From the NCBI RefSeq assembly GCF_014635885.1, contig NZ_BMDR01000011.1:31935-95934 (forward strand): 64,000 nt of DNA, in the 5' to 3' direction. Position numbers and translations under genes: made by a program. Each line of letters begins with the position of its first letter. Position 1 is the first letter of the stretch. This DNA comes from Acinetobacter vivianii (GTDB taxonomy: Bacteria > Pseudomonadota > Gammaproteobacteria > Pseudomonadales > Moraxellaceae). This document shows, piece after piece, positions 16,149 to 23,736 of the stretch. The notes under the pieces were generated by a model. The model did no database searches and was not told where the DNA came from. It saw only the letters and a program-made list of their open reading frames with translations.

Positions 16149-16925
16149 TTATTTTTTTCTTGATAATAATATATTGGTTATTCGATTTAAAAATTGTGGA
16201 CTCAAATGAGAGAGCTGATACATGAGTTTAGTTTTCATCCCTACAGGGGTATGGGTTGCAAGCAGGGCATGATCTTTTTGTTGTGCCAGTTGCAAGACCT
16301 GTTGAGCAACATCTGAAGCTGTGAGGTTTACACCCATATGTTGAATACTACCCGCATCCATGTCTTTCACCATATTGGTTTGCACAAAGAGTGGCATGAC
16401 ATCTAGAACACGAATCTTGTATTTTTTCCACTCCACATCTAAGGCTTCAGTTAAACCTCGTACAGCAAACTTACTGGCAGAATAGGAAGCTAAATCCGCC
16501 TGCCCATAAATCGCAGAGGCCGAAGATAAATTAATGACACGGGCAAAATGGGCCTGTTGTAGATGTGCTAAAGCGGCATGGCAGCCATTGAGTACACCTT
16601 TGACATTAATATCAATGATGCGATGGTGTGATTGGATCTCGGTGTTTTCGAATGCGCCCGAGTAAAGAATGCCTGCATTGTTAACCAGAATATTCAGTTG
16701 GCCAGCCCAAAGCGTAAATTCCTGTAGCGCAGTTTGCCATTGCTGATAGTCGCAGACATCCAGATAACCCGCTTTGGCATTCACACCCAGTTGTTGTGCC
16801 AAATGTTGAGCCTGTTCGGTATTGATGTCGTAGATTCCAACTTTAAAACCATGTTGGTAGAAGAGGCGAGCGATTTCAGCACCAATCCCTTGTGCAGCCC
16901 CGCTAATAAAAACACTATTTTGCAT
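16149..16925 (-). CDS. Short-chain dehydrogenase/reductase
   Basis: A classical SDR of 258 residues. The cofactor motif is SGAAQGIG, with Asp in YDINTEQ at the end of the second strand favouring NAD(H). It has NNAG (LVNNAGILYSG), Ser in LSSASAIYG and catalytic Tyr/Lys in YSASKFAVRGL. The C-terminal part (VQTNMVKDMDAGS) and basic end fit the membrane-peripheral acyl/retinol-like SDRs common in Acinetobacter, but the substrate is not predictable. It is divergent from mazG across ~100 bp. Confidence 0.85.
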   Translation of the reverse strand: MQNSVFISGAAQGIGAEIARLFYQHGFKVGIYDINTEQAQHLAQQLGVNAKAGYLDVCDYQQWQTALQEFTLWAGQLNILVNNAGILYSGAFENTEIQSHHRIIDINVKGVLNGCHAALAHLQQAHFARVINLSSASAIYGQADLASYSASKFAVRGLTEALDVEWKKYKIRVLDVMPLFVQTNMVKDMDAGSIQHMGVNLTASDVAQQVLQLAQQKDHALLATHTPVGMKTKLMYQLSHLSPQFLNRITNILLSRKK

Positions 16926-17025
16926 TGCTTTCCCTTGCTTTATATTGATATTTTGCGTGCCTGTATATTACGCATAAGCGTGTTTAAGCTGCAACAATTT
17001 GGCTGCATCTGGTTTGGAGATCATC

Positions 17026-17832
17026 ATGGAAAAATTATTGGCAATCATGCAAGAGTTAAGAAAAAAATGTCCGTGGGATCAACAACAAACACCTGATAGT
17101 TTAACCCGTTATGCCATTGAAGAAGCGTATGAAGTTGAGGATGCAATTCGTTCGGGTGATATCGATGAGATTCGTAATGAACTCGGTGATTTATTGCTGC
17201 AAGTGGTTTTTCAATCGCAAATGTTTGATGAAAAAGGATTATTTAATTTTCAGGATGTTGTGAATGCGATCAGTGAGAAGTTAGTTCGCCGTCATCCGCA
17301 TGTTTTTGAGGCAGAAAAATATCAAAATTTAACGCCTGAGCAAGTGAGTGAGTTATGGAAACAAATCAAACTGCAAGAAAAACAAGGTAAAGTACAATCG
17401 CGTCTTGATGAGGTGAAGCATGCACCTGCTTTAGTACAAGCGCATGAAATTCAAAAAAAAGCGGCACAACTGGGTTTCGATTTTGAAACGGTAGACGATG
17501 CTTATGCGAAGCTGGACGAAGAATTAGGGGAGTTACAGTACGCAATCAAGCATCAAAGCGCGGATGAGATTGAGGAAGAGTTTGGGGATTGTCTATTTTC
17601 ATTAATTAATGTGGGACGAAAGCTGGGGGTATCGAGTGAAGCATCGCTATTGGCGACCATTCATAAGTTTAGAAGCCGCTTTGCTTATATAGAACAACAG
17701 GCGCAACAACAACACAAAGACTTGCAAAAAATGAGTTTGGCAGAAATGGATGAACTCTGGGAGCAAGCCAAAATTCAATTAAAATCTGGGGAGGGGAACC
17801 ATGATTTTTCGACAAGCGAGCAGCAAACATAG
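17026..17832 (+). CDS. mazG: Nucleoside triphosphate pyrophosphohydrolase MazG
   Basis: An all-alpha NTP pyrophosphatase that hydrolyses (d)NTPs to monophosphates and in E. coli limits (p)ppGpp accumulation. It has two MazG domains: the first with CPWDQQQTPDSL, EEAYEVEDAI and NELGDLLLQVVFQ, the second with KLDEELGELQYAI and EEFGDCLFSLINVGR, each bearing the metal-binding ExxE/ExxD residues. The open frame extends to 16999, but ATG 17026 has a GGAGA site at the right distance and gives 268 residues. The gene lies 1.65 kb after relA, a functional and positional echo of E. coli relA-mazEF-mazG, though two minus-strand genes intervene. Its 3' end overlaps the ComEA-like gene by 32 bp. Confidence 0.95.
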   Translation: MEKLLAIMQELRKKCPWDQQQTPDSLTRYAIEEAYEVEDAIRSGDIDEIRNELGDLLLQVVFQSQMFDEKGLFNFQDVVNAISEKLVRRHPHVFEAEKYQNLTPEQVSELWKQIKLQEKQGKVQSRLDEVKHAPALVQAHEIQKKAAQLGFDFETVDDAYAKLDEELGELQYAIKHQSADEIEEEFGDCLFSLINVGRKLGVSSEASLLATIHKFRSRFAYIEQQAQQQHKDLQKMSLAEMDELWEQAKIQLKSGEGNHDFSTSEQQT

Positions 17833-18229
17833 ACTTTTTTTATTGATGATCTTGTGCGTGGGATGTATTTCACATCTCAACGCCCAACAGTTTGATCAGT
17901 CCTATCAACAATGGAAAGCTCAGCAGCAAGCACGTGACCAGCAGTTGGCGAATCAGGCAAACAATAATTATTATTTATCCCGACCCGCTTCCCAACAAAA
18001 TATAAAACAGGTTTCATCTTCTCTTAATATTCAAGGCGATAAAATCAGTTTAAATCAGGCAAATTTACAGCAATTGCAGACGCTGAATGGTGTTGGCGAG
18101 AAAAAAGCCCAGACGATTATGGAATATCGTCAAAAGAATGGTGGTTTTAAAAGTATAGATGAGCTGATGAATATCAAGGGAATCGGGCCAAAATTGTTTG
18201 AAAAAAACAAAGCAAGGCTGATGTTATAA
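17801..18229 (+). CDS. comEA: ComEA-like helix-hairpin-helix DNA-binding protein
   Basis: A 142-residue exported DNA-binding protein. A signal-anchor or signal peptide (LFLLMILCVGCISHLNA, ~12-28) is followed by a Gln-rich linker and, from ~80, a helix-hairpin-helix domain: ISLNQANLQQLQTLNGVGEKKAQTIMEYR, then GGFKSIDELMNIKGIGPK. This is the ComEA family domain that binds incoming double-stranded DNA in the periplasm during natural transformation. A strong GGAGGGG site lies before ATG 17801 inside mazG, so translation is coupled. No other competence gene is nearby. Confidence 0.88.
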   Translation: MIFRQASSKHRLFLLMILCVGCISHLNAQQFDQSYQQWKAQQQARDQQLANQANNNYYLSRPASQQNIKQVSSSLNIQGDKISLNQANLQQLQTLNGVGEKKAQTIMEYRQKNGGFKSIDELMNIKGIGPKLFEKNKARLML

Positions 18230-18369
18230 GCTCAGAATTGTAATAATGTGATGGAATAGGCAGACTGATCTGTTGAAACTTCCAACAGAATAAATTGCCC
18301 TTTGTGTGTGTTAGAGCTATGATTAGCGACAAATTGTTATTTACGTCCTGACGTAGGAGACAGTGTCTT

Positions 18370-19824
18370 TTGCAAACTTTGCGTGCGTCAAAATGTGGTT
18401 TGTCCACAACTCAACTTCCTTCCTCAATTCTAGATGTGATTGATAGTCTGACTAAAGCAGGCTACGAGGCATATATTGTGGGCGGTGGTGTTCGAGATAT
18501 GATGTTAGGTCTTAATCCAAAGGATTTTGACGCGGTTACTAATGCTACACCAGCTCAGGTGAAAGAAGTTTTTGGTCGACGTTGCCGAATTATCGGACGA
18601 CGTTTTGAGTTAGCACATGTGTATTCTGGTCGTGAACTGATTGAAGTCGCGACATTCCGTGCCCCGCCGAAAAAAGCCGTCACCAGTGCCTCTGGTATGA
18701 TTCTTCGTGATAATAACTGGGGAACGATTGAGCAAGACTTTGCTCGTCGAGATTTTTCCATCAATACCTTGTATTACCAGCCACGGAAAGGCATCGTACT
18801 TGATTTCTGCCATGCGGTAGATGACATCAAGACGCGCACTTTACGTTTTCTTGGTGAGCCTGCACAGCGTTTTGAAGAAGATCCTGTACGTATGTTACGT
18901 GCATTGCGTTTTGCTGCAAAATTAAACTTCCAGATTGATCAATCCATTCTCGATGTTTTTAGTGCTGAAATGACGCAATTATTGCGTGATGTTTCGCCAC
19001 ATCGTTTATATGATGAATCACAAAAACTGTTCACCATGGGGCATTTGACGCGTGTCTTGCCAATGTTGATCGAGTTTGGTGTATGGAAACAGCTTTTCGC
19101 CGAAATCCCGCCGAATATTACCGCTTTTATTGAGCGTGCCGCACGAAATACCGATCAGCGTATTCAAGTGGGTAAAACCATCAATCCTGCATTTTTCTAT
19201 GCGGTATTGTTATGGAAACCATTTTTAGAACGTTGTGACTACTATTTGAATAAAGGTGTTGTACCTGCAGAAGCGCGTGCACAAGCTGGACTTGATGTGT
19301 TGAAACGTCAGGCCACTCGTACCATTATTCCTCGTTTTGCTGAAACCTTTATTCGTGAAGTTTGGGAAATGCAGACTCGCTTGCTGAATCCAAAACCACA
19401 ACAGATTGAGGCTTTGGCAGGCCATGCCCGTTTCCGTGCAGGCTTTGACTTCTTGCTGTTACGTGAAAAATCAGGCGACAGTAGTACAGAAGGCATGGGT
19501 ACTTGGTGGGAAACCTATCAGGAAATGACCACTGACCAAAAAGAAGCGGCAATTCGTCAGTACAATCGTCAGCGCAGCAAGACACGTCGTAAGGCGGTTG
19601 AAGCAGATGAGCCGAAAACGACTGAAATTGAGCCTTTGGTCAATGTACCTGAGCCAAGAAGTCGTCGCGGTAAAAAAGAACGTGTCAGAGCTGATGAGTC
19701 AGCGAGTCGTTTTATTGAAAAAGCGGCTGGCAATTCAGGACAGGTTCATGCGGATCATCCGATTCTTAAGCGTAAACGTGTACAACGTGACTTAAGCCAA
19801 GTGGTTTTTGGGCCAACACAATGA
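18370..19824 (+). CDS. pcnB: Poly(A) polymerase I
   Basis: A nucleotidyltransferase that adds poly(A) tails to RNA and so marks it for decay. The catalytic core has VGGGVRDMMLGLNPKDFDAVTNA with the Asp-x-Asp pair, RRCRIIGRRFELAHV, the conserved ARRDFSINTLYY and the EEDPVRMLRALRFAAKL motif that separates this family from other class II nucleotidyltransferases. A basic tail (RKAVEADE..., RSRRGKKERVR..., LKRKRVQRDL) fits an RNA-binding C-terminus typical of PcnB rather than the CCA enzyme. It starts with TTG nine bases after AGGAGA. It heads the folK-panB-panC-rapZ-ptsO-darP run. Confidence 0.93.
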   Translation: MQTLRASKCGLSTTQLPSSILDVIDSLTKAGYEAYIVGGGVRDMMLGLNPKDFDAVTNATPAQVKEVFGRRCRIIGRRFELAHVYSGRELIEVATFRAPPKKAVTSASGMILRDNNWGTIEQDFARRDFSINTLYYQPRKGIVLDFCHAVDDIKTRTLRFLGEPAQRFEEDPVRMLRALRFAAKLNFQIDQSILDVFSAEMTQLLRDVSPHRLYDESQKLFTMGHLTRVLPMLIEFGVWKQLFAEIPPNITAFIERAARNTDQRIQVGKTINPAFFYAVLLWKPFLERCDYYLNKGVVPAEARAQAGLDVLKRQATRTIIPRFAETFIREVWEMQTRLLNPKPQQIEALAGHARFRAGFDFLLLREKSGDSSTEGMGTWWETYQEMTTDQKEAAIRQYNRQRSKTRRKAVEADEPKTTEIEPLVNVPEPRSRRGKKERVRADESASRFIEKAAGNSGQVHADHPILKRKRVQRDLSQVVFGPTQ

Positions 19825-20309
19825 CGATTTGTACCTATATCGGTCTTGGCAGTAATCTAGGCGATTCGCAGCAGATTCTGAGTGAAGCTGTTGCGAAGCT
19901 GGCAACGCTCGGCGCTGTACAGGTTTCTCGACTTTATCAAAGTCCACCGATGGGGCCACAAGATCAGCCCAATTATCTCAATGCAGTTGTTCAACTGGAT
20001 ACCGACCTTGCACCGCTTGCTCTGTTAGATCAATTACAACAATTTGAGCAAGAAGCAGGACGTATCCGTTTACGACGCTGGGGTGAGCGAACGCTTGATC
20101 TGGATTTGCTGATCTATGGTCAGGAACAGATCCAAAATGAACGTTTAACGGTGCCACACATTGGTATTTTAGAGCGTGATTTCGTCGTTATTCCCTTATT
20201 AGATTTAGATGCTCATTTACAATTAAATGGTCATTCTTTAAAAGATTTAGAACTGGTACAGCAAGCAAACTTGACTGTAATAGCAGACCAGTCTTGGGCA
20301 ACCGTCTAA
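19821..20309 (+). CDS. folK: 2-amino-4-hydroxy-6-hydroxymethyldihydropteridine diphosphokinase
   Basis: HPPK transfers pyrophosphate from ATP to 6-hydroxymethyl-dihydropterin in folate synthesis. The signature is complete: YIGLGSNLGD at the start, YQSPPMGPQDQPNYLNAVVQL, EQEAGRIRLRRWGERTLDLDLLIYG with the metal-binding DLD, and VPHIGILERDFVVIPLLDL. Its ATG overlaps the pcnB stop by four bases (ATGA), so it is translationally coupled. The pcnB-folK-panB-panC order is widespread in gammaproteobacteria. Confidence 0.96.
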   Translation: MTICTYIGLGSNLGDSQQILSEAVAKLATLGAVQVSRLYQSPPMGPQDQPNYLNAVVQLDTDLAPLALLDQLQQFEQEAGRIRLRRWGERTLDLDLLIYGQEQIQNERLTVPHIGILERDFVVIPLLDLDAHLQLNGHSLKDLELVQQANLTVIADQSWATV

Positions 20310-20348
20310 GACTGTTTCGTTCTGGAAACGCCTGTAGAGGACATCATC

Positions 20349-21158
20349 ATGATTAGTCTAAGTGACTTAAGAAAGTTTAAAGCCGAAGGACGCAAGTTCT
20401 CATGTCTTACTTGTTACGATGCAAGTATGGCTAAAGGGATGGAGTTGGCTGAAATTGATACGATTTTAATCGGTGACTCTCTTGGAATGGCGATTCAAGG
20501 CAGAGATTCTACACTTCCTGTCACAGTGGAAGACATGGCTTACCATACTGCTGCTGTACGTCGTGGTAATGCACATGCCCTCATTATGACGGATCTGCCA
20601 TTTATGAGCTATGCAACGCTTGAAGATGGTTTGAAAAATGCAAAAACTGTCATGCAAGCTGGCGCACAAATGGTCAAGATCGAAGGCGGTGCTTGGCTTA
20701 GCGAACTGGTTACTGTATTGACTCGTAATGGTATTCCTGTGTGTGTACATTTAGGCTTAACGCCACAATCTGTACATGTATTAGGTGGCTATAAGTTGCA
20801 AGCAAAAACACGCGAAGCAGCGGATCAGTTGATTGCAGATTGTCAGGCCGTGGTTGATGCGGGTGCAGCGGTGTTATTACTTGAATGTGTTCCTGCACAA
20901 TTGGGTAAAGAAATTGCAGAATTGTTCCCGAATACACCAGTGATCGGGATTGGTGCGGGTAATGAAACGGATGGTCAGGTGCTGGTCGTTCAGGACATGC
21001 TTGGCCTGACCTTTGGCCGTGTTGCGCGTTTCGTACGTAACTTCATGAAAGAGCAAGCGGGTGAAACTGCAATCGTAGATGCATTTAAATCGTATCATGC
21101 TGCCGTTCAGGATCAGTCTTTCCCAGCCAAAGAACATACTTTTCAGGTTGAGCTTTAA
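20349..21158 (+). CDS. panB: 3-methyl-2-oxobutanoate hydroxymethyltransferase
   Basis: First committed enzyme of pantothenate synthesis: it transfers a hydroxymethyl group from 5,10-methylene-THF to alpha-ketoisovalerate. A TIM barrel of 269 residues, with the typical FSCLTCYDASMAK, LIGDSLGM, the Mg-binding Asp region around MAYHTAAVRRG, MVKIEGG, VHLGLTPQSVHVLGGYK and IGIGAGNETDGQVLV. A good GAGGA site precedes ATG 20349. panC starts four bases after the stop. Confidence 0.97.
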   Translation: MISLSDLRKFKAEGRKFSCLTCYDASMAKGMELAEIDTILIGDSLGMAIQGRDSTLPVTVEDMAYHTAAVRRGNAHALIMTDLPFMSYATLEDGLKNAKTVMQAGAQMVKIEGGAWLSELVTVLTRNGIPVCVHLGLTPQSVHVLGGYKLQAKTREAADQLIADCQAVVDAGAAVLLLECVPAQLGKEIAELFPNTPVIGIGAGNETDGQVLVVQDMLGLTFGRVARFVRNFMKEQAGETAIVDAFKSYHAAVQDQSFPAKEHTFQVEL

Positions 21159-21161
21159 TTC

Positions 21162-22007
21162 ATGAAAACTGAAACAACGATACAAGGCTTAACTGCGTCA
21201 CTTTCTCCTGCACGTAGTTCAAAAAAATTGATTGGTTTTGTACCGACCATGGGCAATCTGCATGAAGGTCATTTGACTTTGGTGCGTGCTGCCAAAAAAA
21301 TCTGTGATGTGGTGGTGGTGAGTATTTTCGTTAATCCGATCCAATTTGGTGCTGGTGAAGATTTCGAAAGTTATCCGCGTACGCTGGAACAAGATAGTCG
21401 TTTATTGGCAGATGCGGATTGCGACATTATTTTTGCGCCTACAGTAGAGCAAATGTATGGCACTCATCCACGTCTGACCAATATCAGTGTGGGCGAGATT
21501 ACCGATGATCTATGTGGAAAATCACGTCCGGGTCATTTCGACGGTGTCGCAGTTGTGGTGACCAAGCTGTTCAATATTGTACAGCCTGATTTCGCATTCT
21601 TTGGTCAAAAGGACTACCAGCAATTGGCGGTGATTCGCCAGTTAGTCCAAGACTTGAATATGCCACTTGAAGTGATTGGCGTGCCGATTGTACGGGCCGA
21701 AGATGGTTTGGCTTTAAGTTCTCGTAATGGTTATTTAACTGAAGAGCAACGGGCAATTGCACCAACCATTTATCAATCGCTCAAACAGGCTGAACAGCAG
21801 TTGCATGAAGGGCAGACGCTTAACCAAGTGTTAGCAAATATCTCTGCTCAATTGACACAAGCTGGTTTTGTTGTGGATTATGTGGAAGCTCGTCAGACCA
21901 ACCTGCAACCGATTGCGCAATTTGATCAGAATCTTGTTCTTTTTGTTGCTGCAAAACTGGGTGCAACCCGTTTGATTGATAACCTACAAGTTGATTTTAA
22001 AACATAA
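21162..22007 (+). CDS. panC: Pantothenate synthetase
   Basis: ATP-dependent ligation of pantoate and beta-alanine. It has the HIGH-type nucleotidyltransferase motif in VPTMGNLHEGHLTLV, NPIQFGAGEDFESYPR, the pantoate site SRPGHFDGVAVVVTKLF, FGQKDYQQL and the KMSKS-like region EDGLALSSRNGYL. At 281 residues it is a normal length. Its N-terminus is a little divergent (MKTETTIQGLTASLSP). It follows panB almost directly; panD, which would supply beta-alanine, is not in the window. Confidence 0.97.
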   Translation: MKTETTIQGLTASLSPARSSKKLIGFVPTMGNLHEGHLTLVRAAKKICDVVVVSIFVNPIQFGAGEDFESYPRTLEQDSRLLADADCDIIFAPTVEQMYGTHPRLTNISVGEITDDLCGKSRPGHFDGVAVVVTKLFNIVQPDFAFFGQKDYQQLAVIRQLVQDLNMPLEVIGVPIVRAEDGLALSSRNGYLTEEQRAIAPTIYQSLKQAEQQLHEGQTLNQVLANISAQLTQAGFVVDYVEARQTNLQPIAQFDQNLVLFVAAKLGATRLIDNLQVDFKT

Positions 22008-22027
22008 AAAATGAAGGGCAAAATGCC

Positions 22028-22879
22028 ATGAAGCGTATTCTTATCGTGACAGGACAATCAGGCTCAGGCAAATCATCTGCATTACAAGTGCTTGAAGACT
22101 TGGGCTATTATTGTATAGATAACTTACCTTTGGCATTATTGCCTGAAATTGTGGCAAAACTGGATCATGAGAATAATCTTGAACAGTTGGCACTGGGTGT
22201 AGACATCCGTAGTACCCGTGCTGATATGCAAGAGTTTGATCATGTGTTTGAGCAATTACAACGCCATGGTTCGGTTGATATTATTTATCTGACCACGCAG
22301 GATCAGGATTTGATTGCACGTTTTAGTGCATCACGTCGTCCACATCCGTTGGCCAGTCGCTTCAATAGCCTGTTGCAATGTATTCAGGAAGAGAAACAAT
22401 TACTCATCCCGATCCAGTTCCGTTCCACAGTGCATATTGATACCACGGATAAAAGTGTCCATGATTTAAAACATATCCTATTGTCTAAACTGGGACAGTC
22501 GGATAACTTAATTGTAATTTTACAGTCTTTTGGCTATAAGCACGGTATTCCACTCGATGCGGATTATGTATTTGACGTACGACATTTACCAAATCCACAT
22601 TGGGACTTAGAATTACGCCGTTTTTCAGGTTTAGATGAACCTGTGCGCCGCTTTTTGGAAGGCAGTCAACAAACCAATGAAATGTTTGAAGATATTTATG
22701 GCTTTCTAAATAAGTGGTTACCTGCTTTTGCCGAAGGACATCGCCATTACATGACCATTTCTGTGGGATGTACGGGCGGGCAGCATCGTTCGGTTTATAT
22801 CGTGGATAGACTCAAACAGGCCCTTGAGGCAAAATGGGCTGTCCAAATCTTACATAGAGAAATGAAGCACTGGTCATGA
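22028..22879 (+). CDS. rapZ: RNase adapter protein RapZ
   Basis: An ATP/GTP-binding protein that in E. coli presents GlmZ sRNA to RNase E and so adjusts glucosamine-6-phosphate synthase. The Walker A motif GQSGSGKSSALQ is near residue 9. The C-terminal domain has FGYKHGIPLDADYVFDVRHLPNPHW and the conserved end VGCTGGQHRSVYIVDRL. Its partner here is the overlapping HPr-like gene (ATGA at 22876), the same rapZ-npr pairing as in the E. coli rpoN operon, although rpoN, hpf and ptsN are not alongside. Confidence 0.95.
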   Translation: MKRILIVTGQSGSGKSSALQVLEDLGYYCIDNLPLALLPEIVAKLDHENNLEQLALGVDIRSTRADMQEFDHVFEQLQRHGSVDIIYLTTQDQDLIARFSASRRPHPLASRFNSLLQCIQEEKQLLIPIQFRSTVHIDTTDKSVHDLKHILLSKLGQSDNLIVILQSFGYKHGIPLDADYVFDVRHLPNPHWDLELRRFSGLDEPVRRFLEGSQQTNEMFEDIYGFLNKWLPAFAEGHRHYMTISVGCTGGQHRSVYIVDRLKQALEAKWAVQILHREMKHWS

Positions 22880-23145
22880 TAGACACAACAATTGATGTAA
22901 TTAATAAACTCGGCTTACACGCTCGCGCATCTGGTAAACTGATTGAAGTGACGACAAAATTTCGTTCTTCTATTCAGATTGGTAAGGGCGATAAGTTAGT
23001 TGATGCAAAAAATATTATGTCATTGTTGATGTTGGGTGCAGGTAAAGGCACCACATTAAGACTGGTGATTGATGGTGCTGATGAAGAAAAGGCACTGGAA
23101 GAAATTCAAACGCTGTTCGCAGCAAAATTTTACGAGGCAGAGTAA
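22876..23145 (+). CDS. ptsO: HPr-family phosphocarrier NPr (nitrogen PTS)
   Basis: An 89-residue phosphocarrier of the nitrogen-related PTS. The active His15 is in INKLGLHARASGKL. The second signature is DAKNIMSLLMLGAGKGTTLRLVIDG, with Ser in the SLL segment where HPr kinase would act in Gram-positives. NPr takes phosphate from PtsP and passes it to PtsN, mainly for signalling. It overlaps rapZ by four bases and lies two bases upstream of darP. In A. baumannii NPr has been linked to GigB, a homologue of which lies at 61033-61554 in this window. Confidence 0.93.
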   Translation: MIDTTIDVINKLGLHARASGKLIEVTTKFRSSIQIGKGDKLVDAKNIMSLLMLGAGKGTTLRLVIDGADEEKALEEIQTLFAAKFYEAE

Positions 23146-23147
23146 TA

Positions 23148-23681
23148 GTGGCACGTGGTCCCCAACGTTATACAGATGAAGATTTTGAGTCATTAGAAGG
23201 GCGTGCGAGTCGAACTGAGCAAAAAAAAGCAGTCCAGCGCATGGCCGCTTTGGGTGAGCAGTTGGCTCAACTCAATCCAAAGCAGATTCAAAAACTTCCT
23301 GTCGATGAGCGTTTAATTGATGCTTTGCTTGAAGTGCAGAGAATTAGCTCATTTGAAGCGCGTCGTCGTCAGTTCCAACGCGTTGGTAAGTTATTGCGTA
23401 ATGAAGATGAGAGCACGATTTTATCTTATCTCACACCGCAACAAGGCGCTAAAAAACAAATGCAGTTGATGCGTTGGGTTGATCGTATGATTGATCAAGG
23501 CGACCCAATCATTAATGAGTTTAGTAAAGTATTTAACGCTTCTGAACGCCATACTTTGCGTCAGCATGTATTACGTATTCATCGTGATATGAAGCAGCAA
23601 GTGAGTGAGGAAGAGCTGGAAGCCTCGAAACGTAAGTTCGTCAATTATGTTCAGCAGGTTGCGCTGTTATCTGAGCAATAA
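23148..23681 (+). CDS. darP: Dual-action ribosomal maturation protein DarP (YjgA, DUF615)
   Basis: A small all-alpha factor of 177 residues that associates with late 50S precursors. The family pattern is visible: EDFESLEGRASRTEQKKAVQRMAALGEQLAQL near the start, LIDALLEVQRISSFEARRRQFQRVGKLLR in the middle, and a C-terminal helical region with ASERHTLRQHVLRI. It starts with GTG two bases after the ptsO stop. It is the last gene of the pcnB run, followed by a terminator. Confidence 0.92.
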   Translation: MARGPQRYTDEDFESLEGRASRTEQKKAVQRMAALGEQLAQLNPKQIQKLPVDERLIDALLEVQRISSFEARRRQFQRVGKLLRNEDESTILSYLTPQQGAKKQMQLMRWVDRMIDQGDPIINEFSKVFNASERHTLRQHVLRIHRDMKQQVSEEELEASKRKFVNYVQQVALLSEQ

Positions 23682-23692
23682 GGCTTAAAAAT

Positions 23693-23726
23693 AAAAAAAG
23701 AAGTTTCCTCGGAAACTTCTTTTTTT
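23693..23726. terminator. Bidirectional terminator darP / acyl-CoA synthetase
   Basis: A GAAGTTTCC/GGAAACTTC stem with a TC loop has an A7 run on the left and a T run on the right, between convergent genes. Confidence 0.9.
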
Positions 23727-23736
23727 ATCTCTTGTA

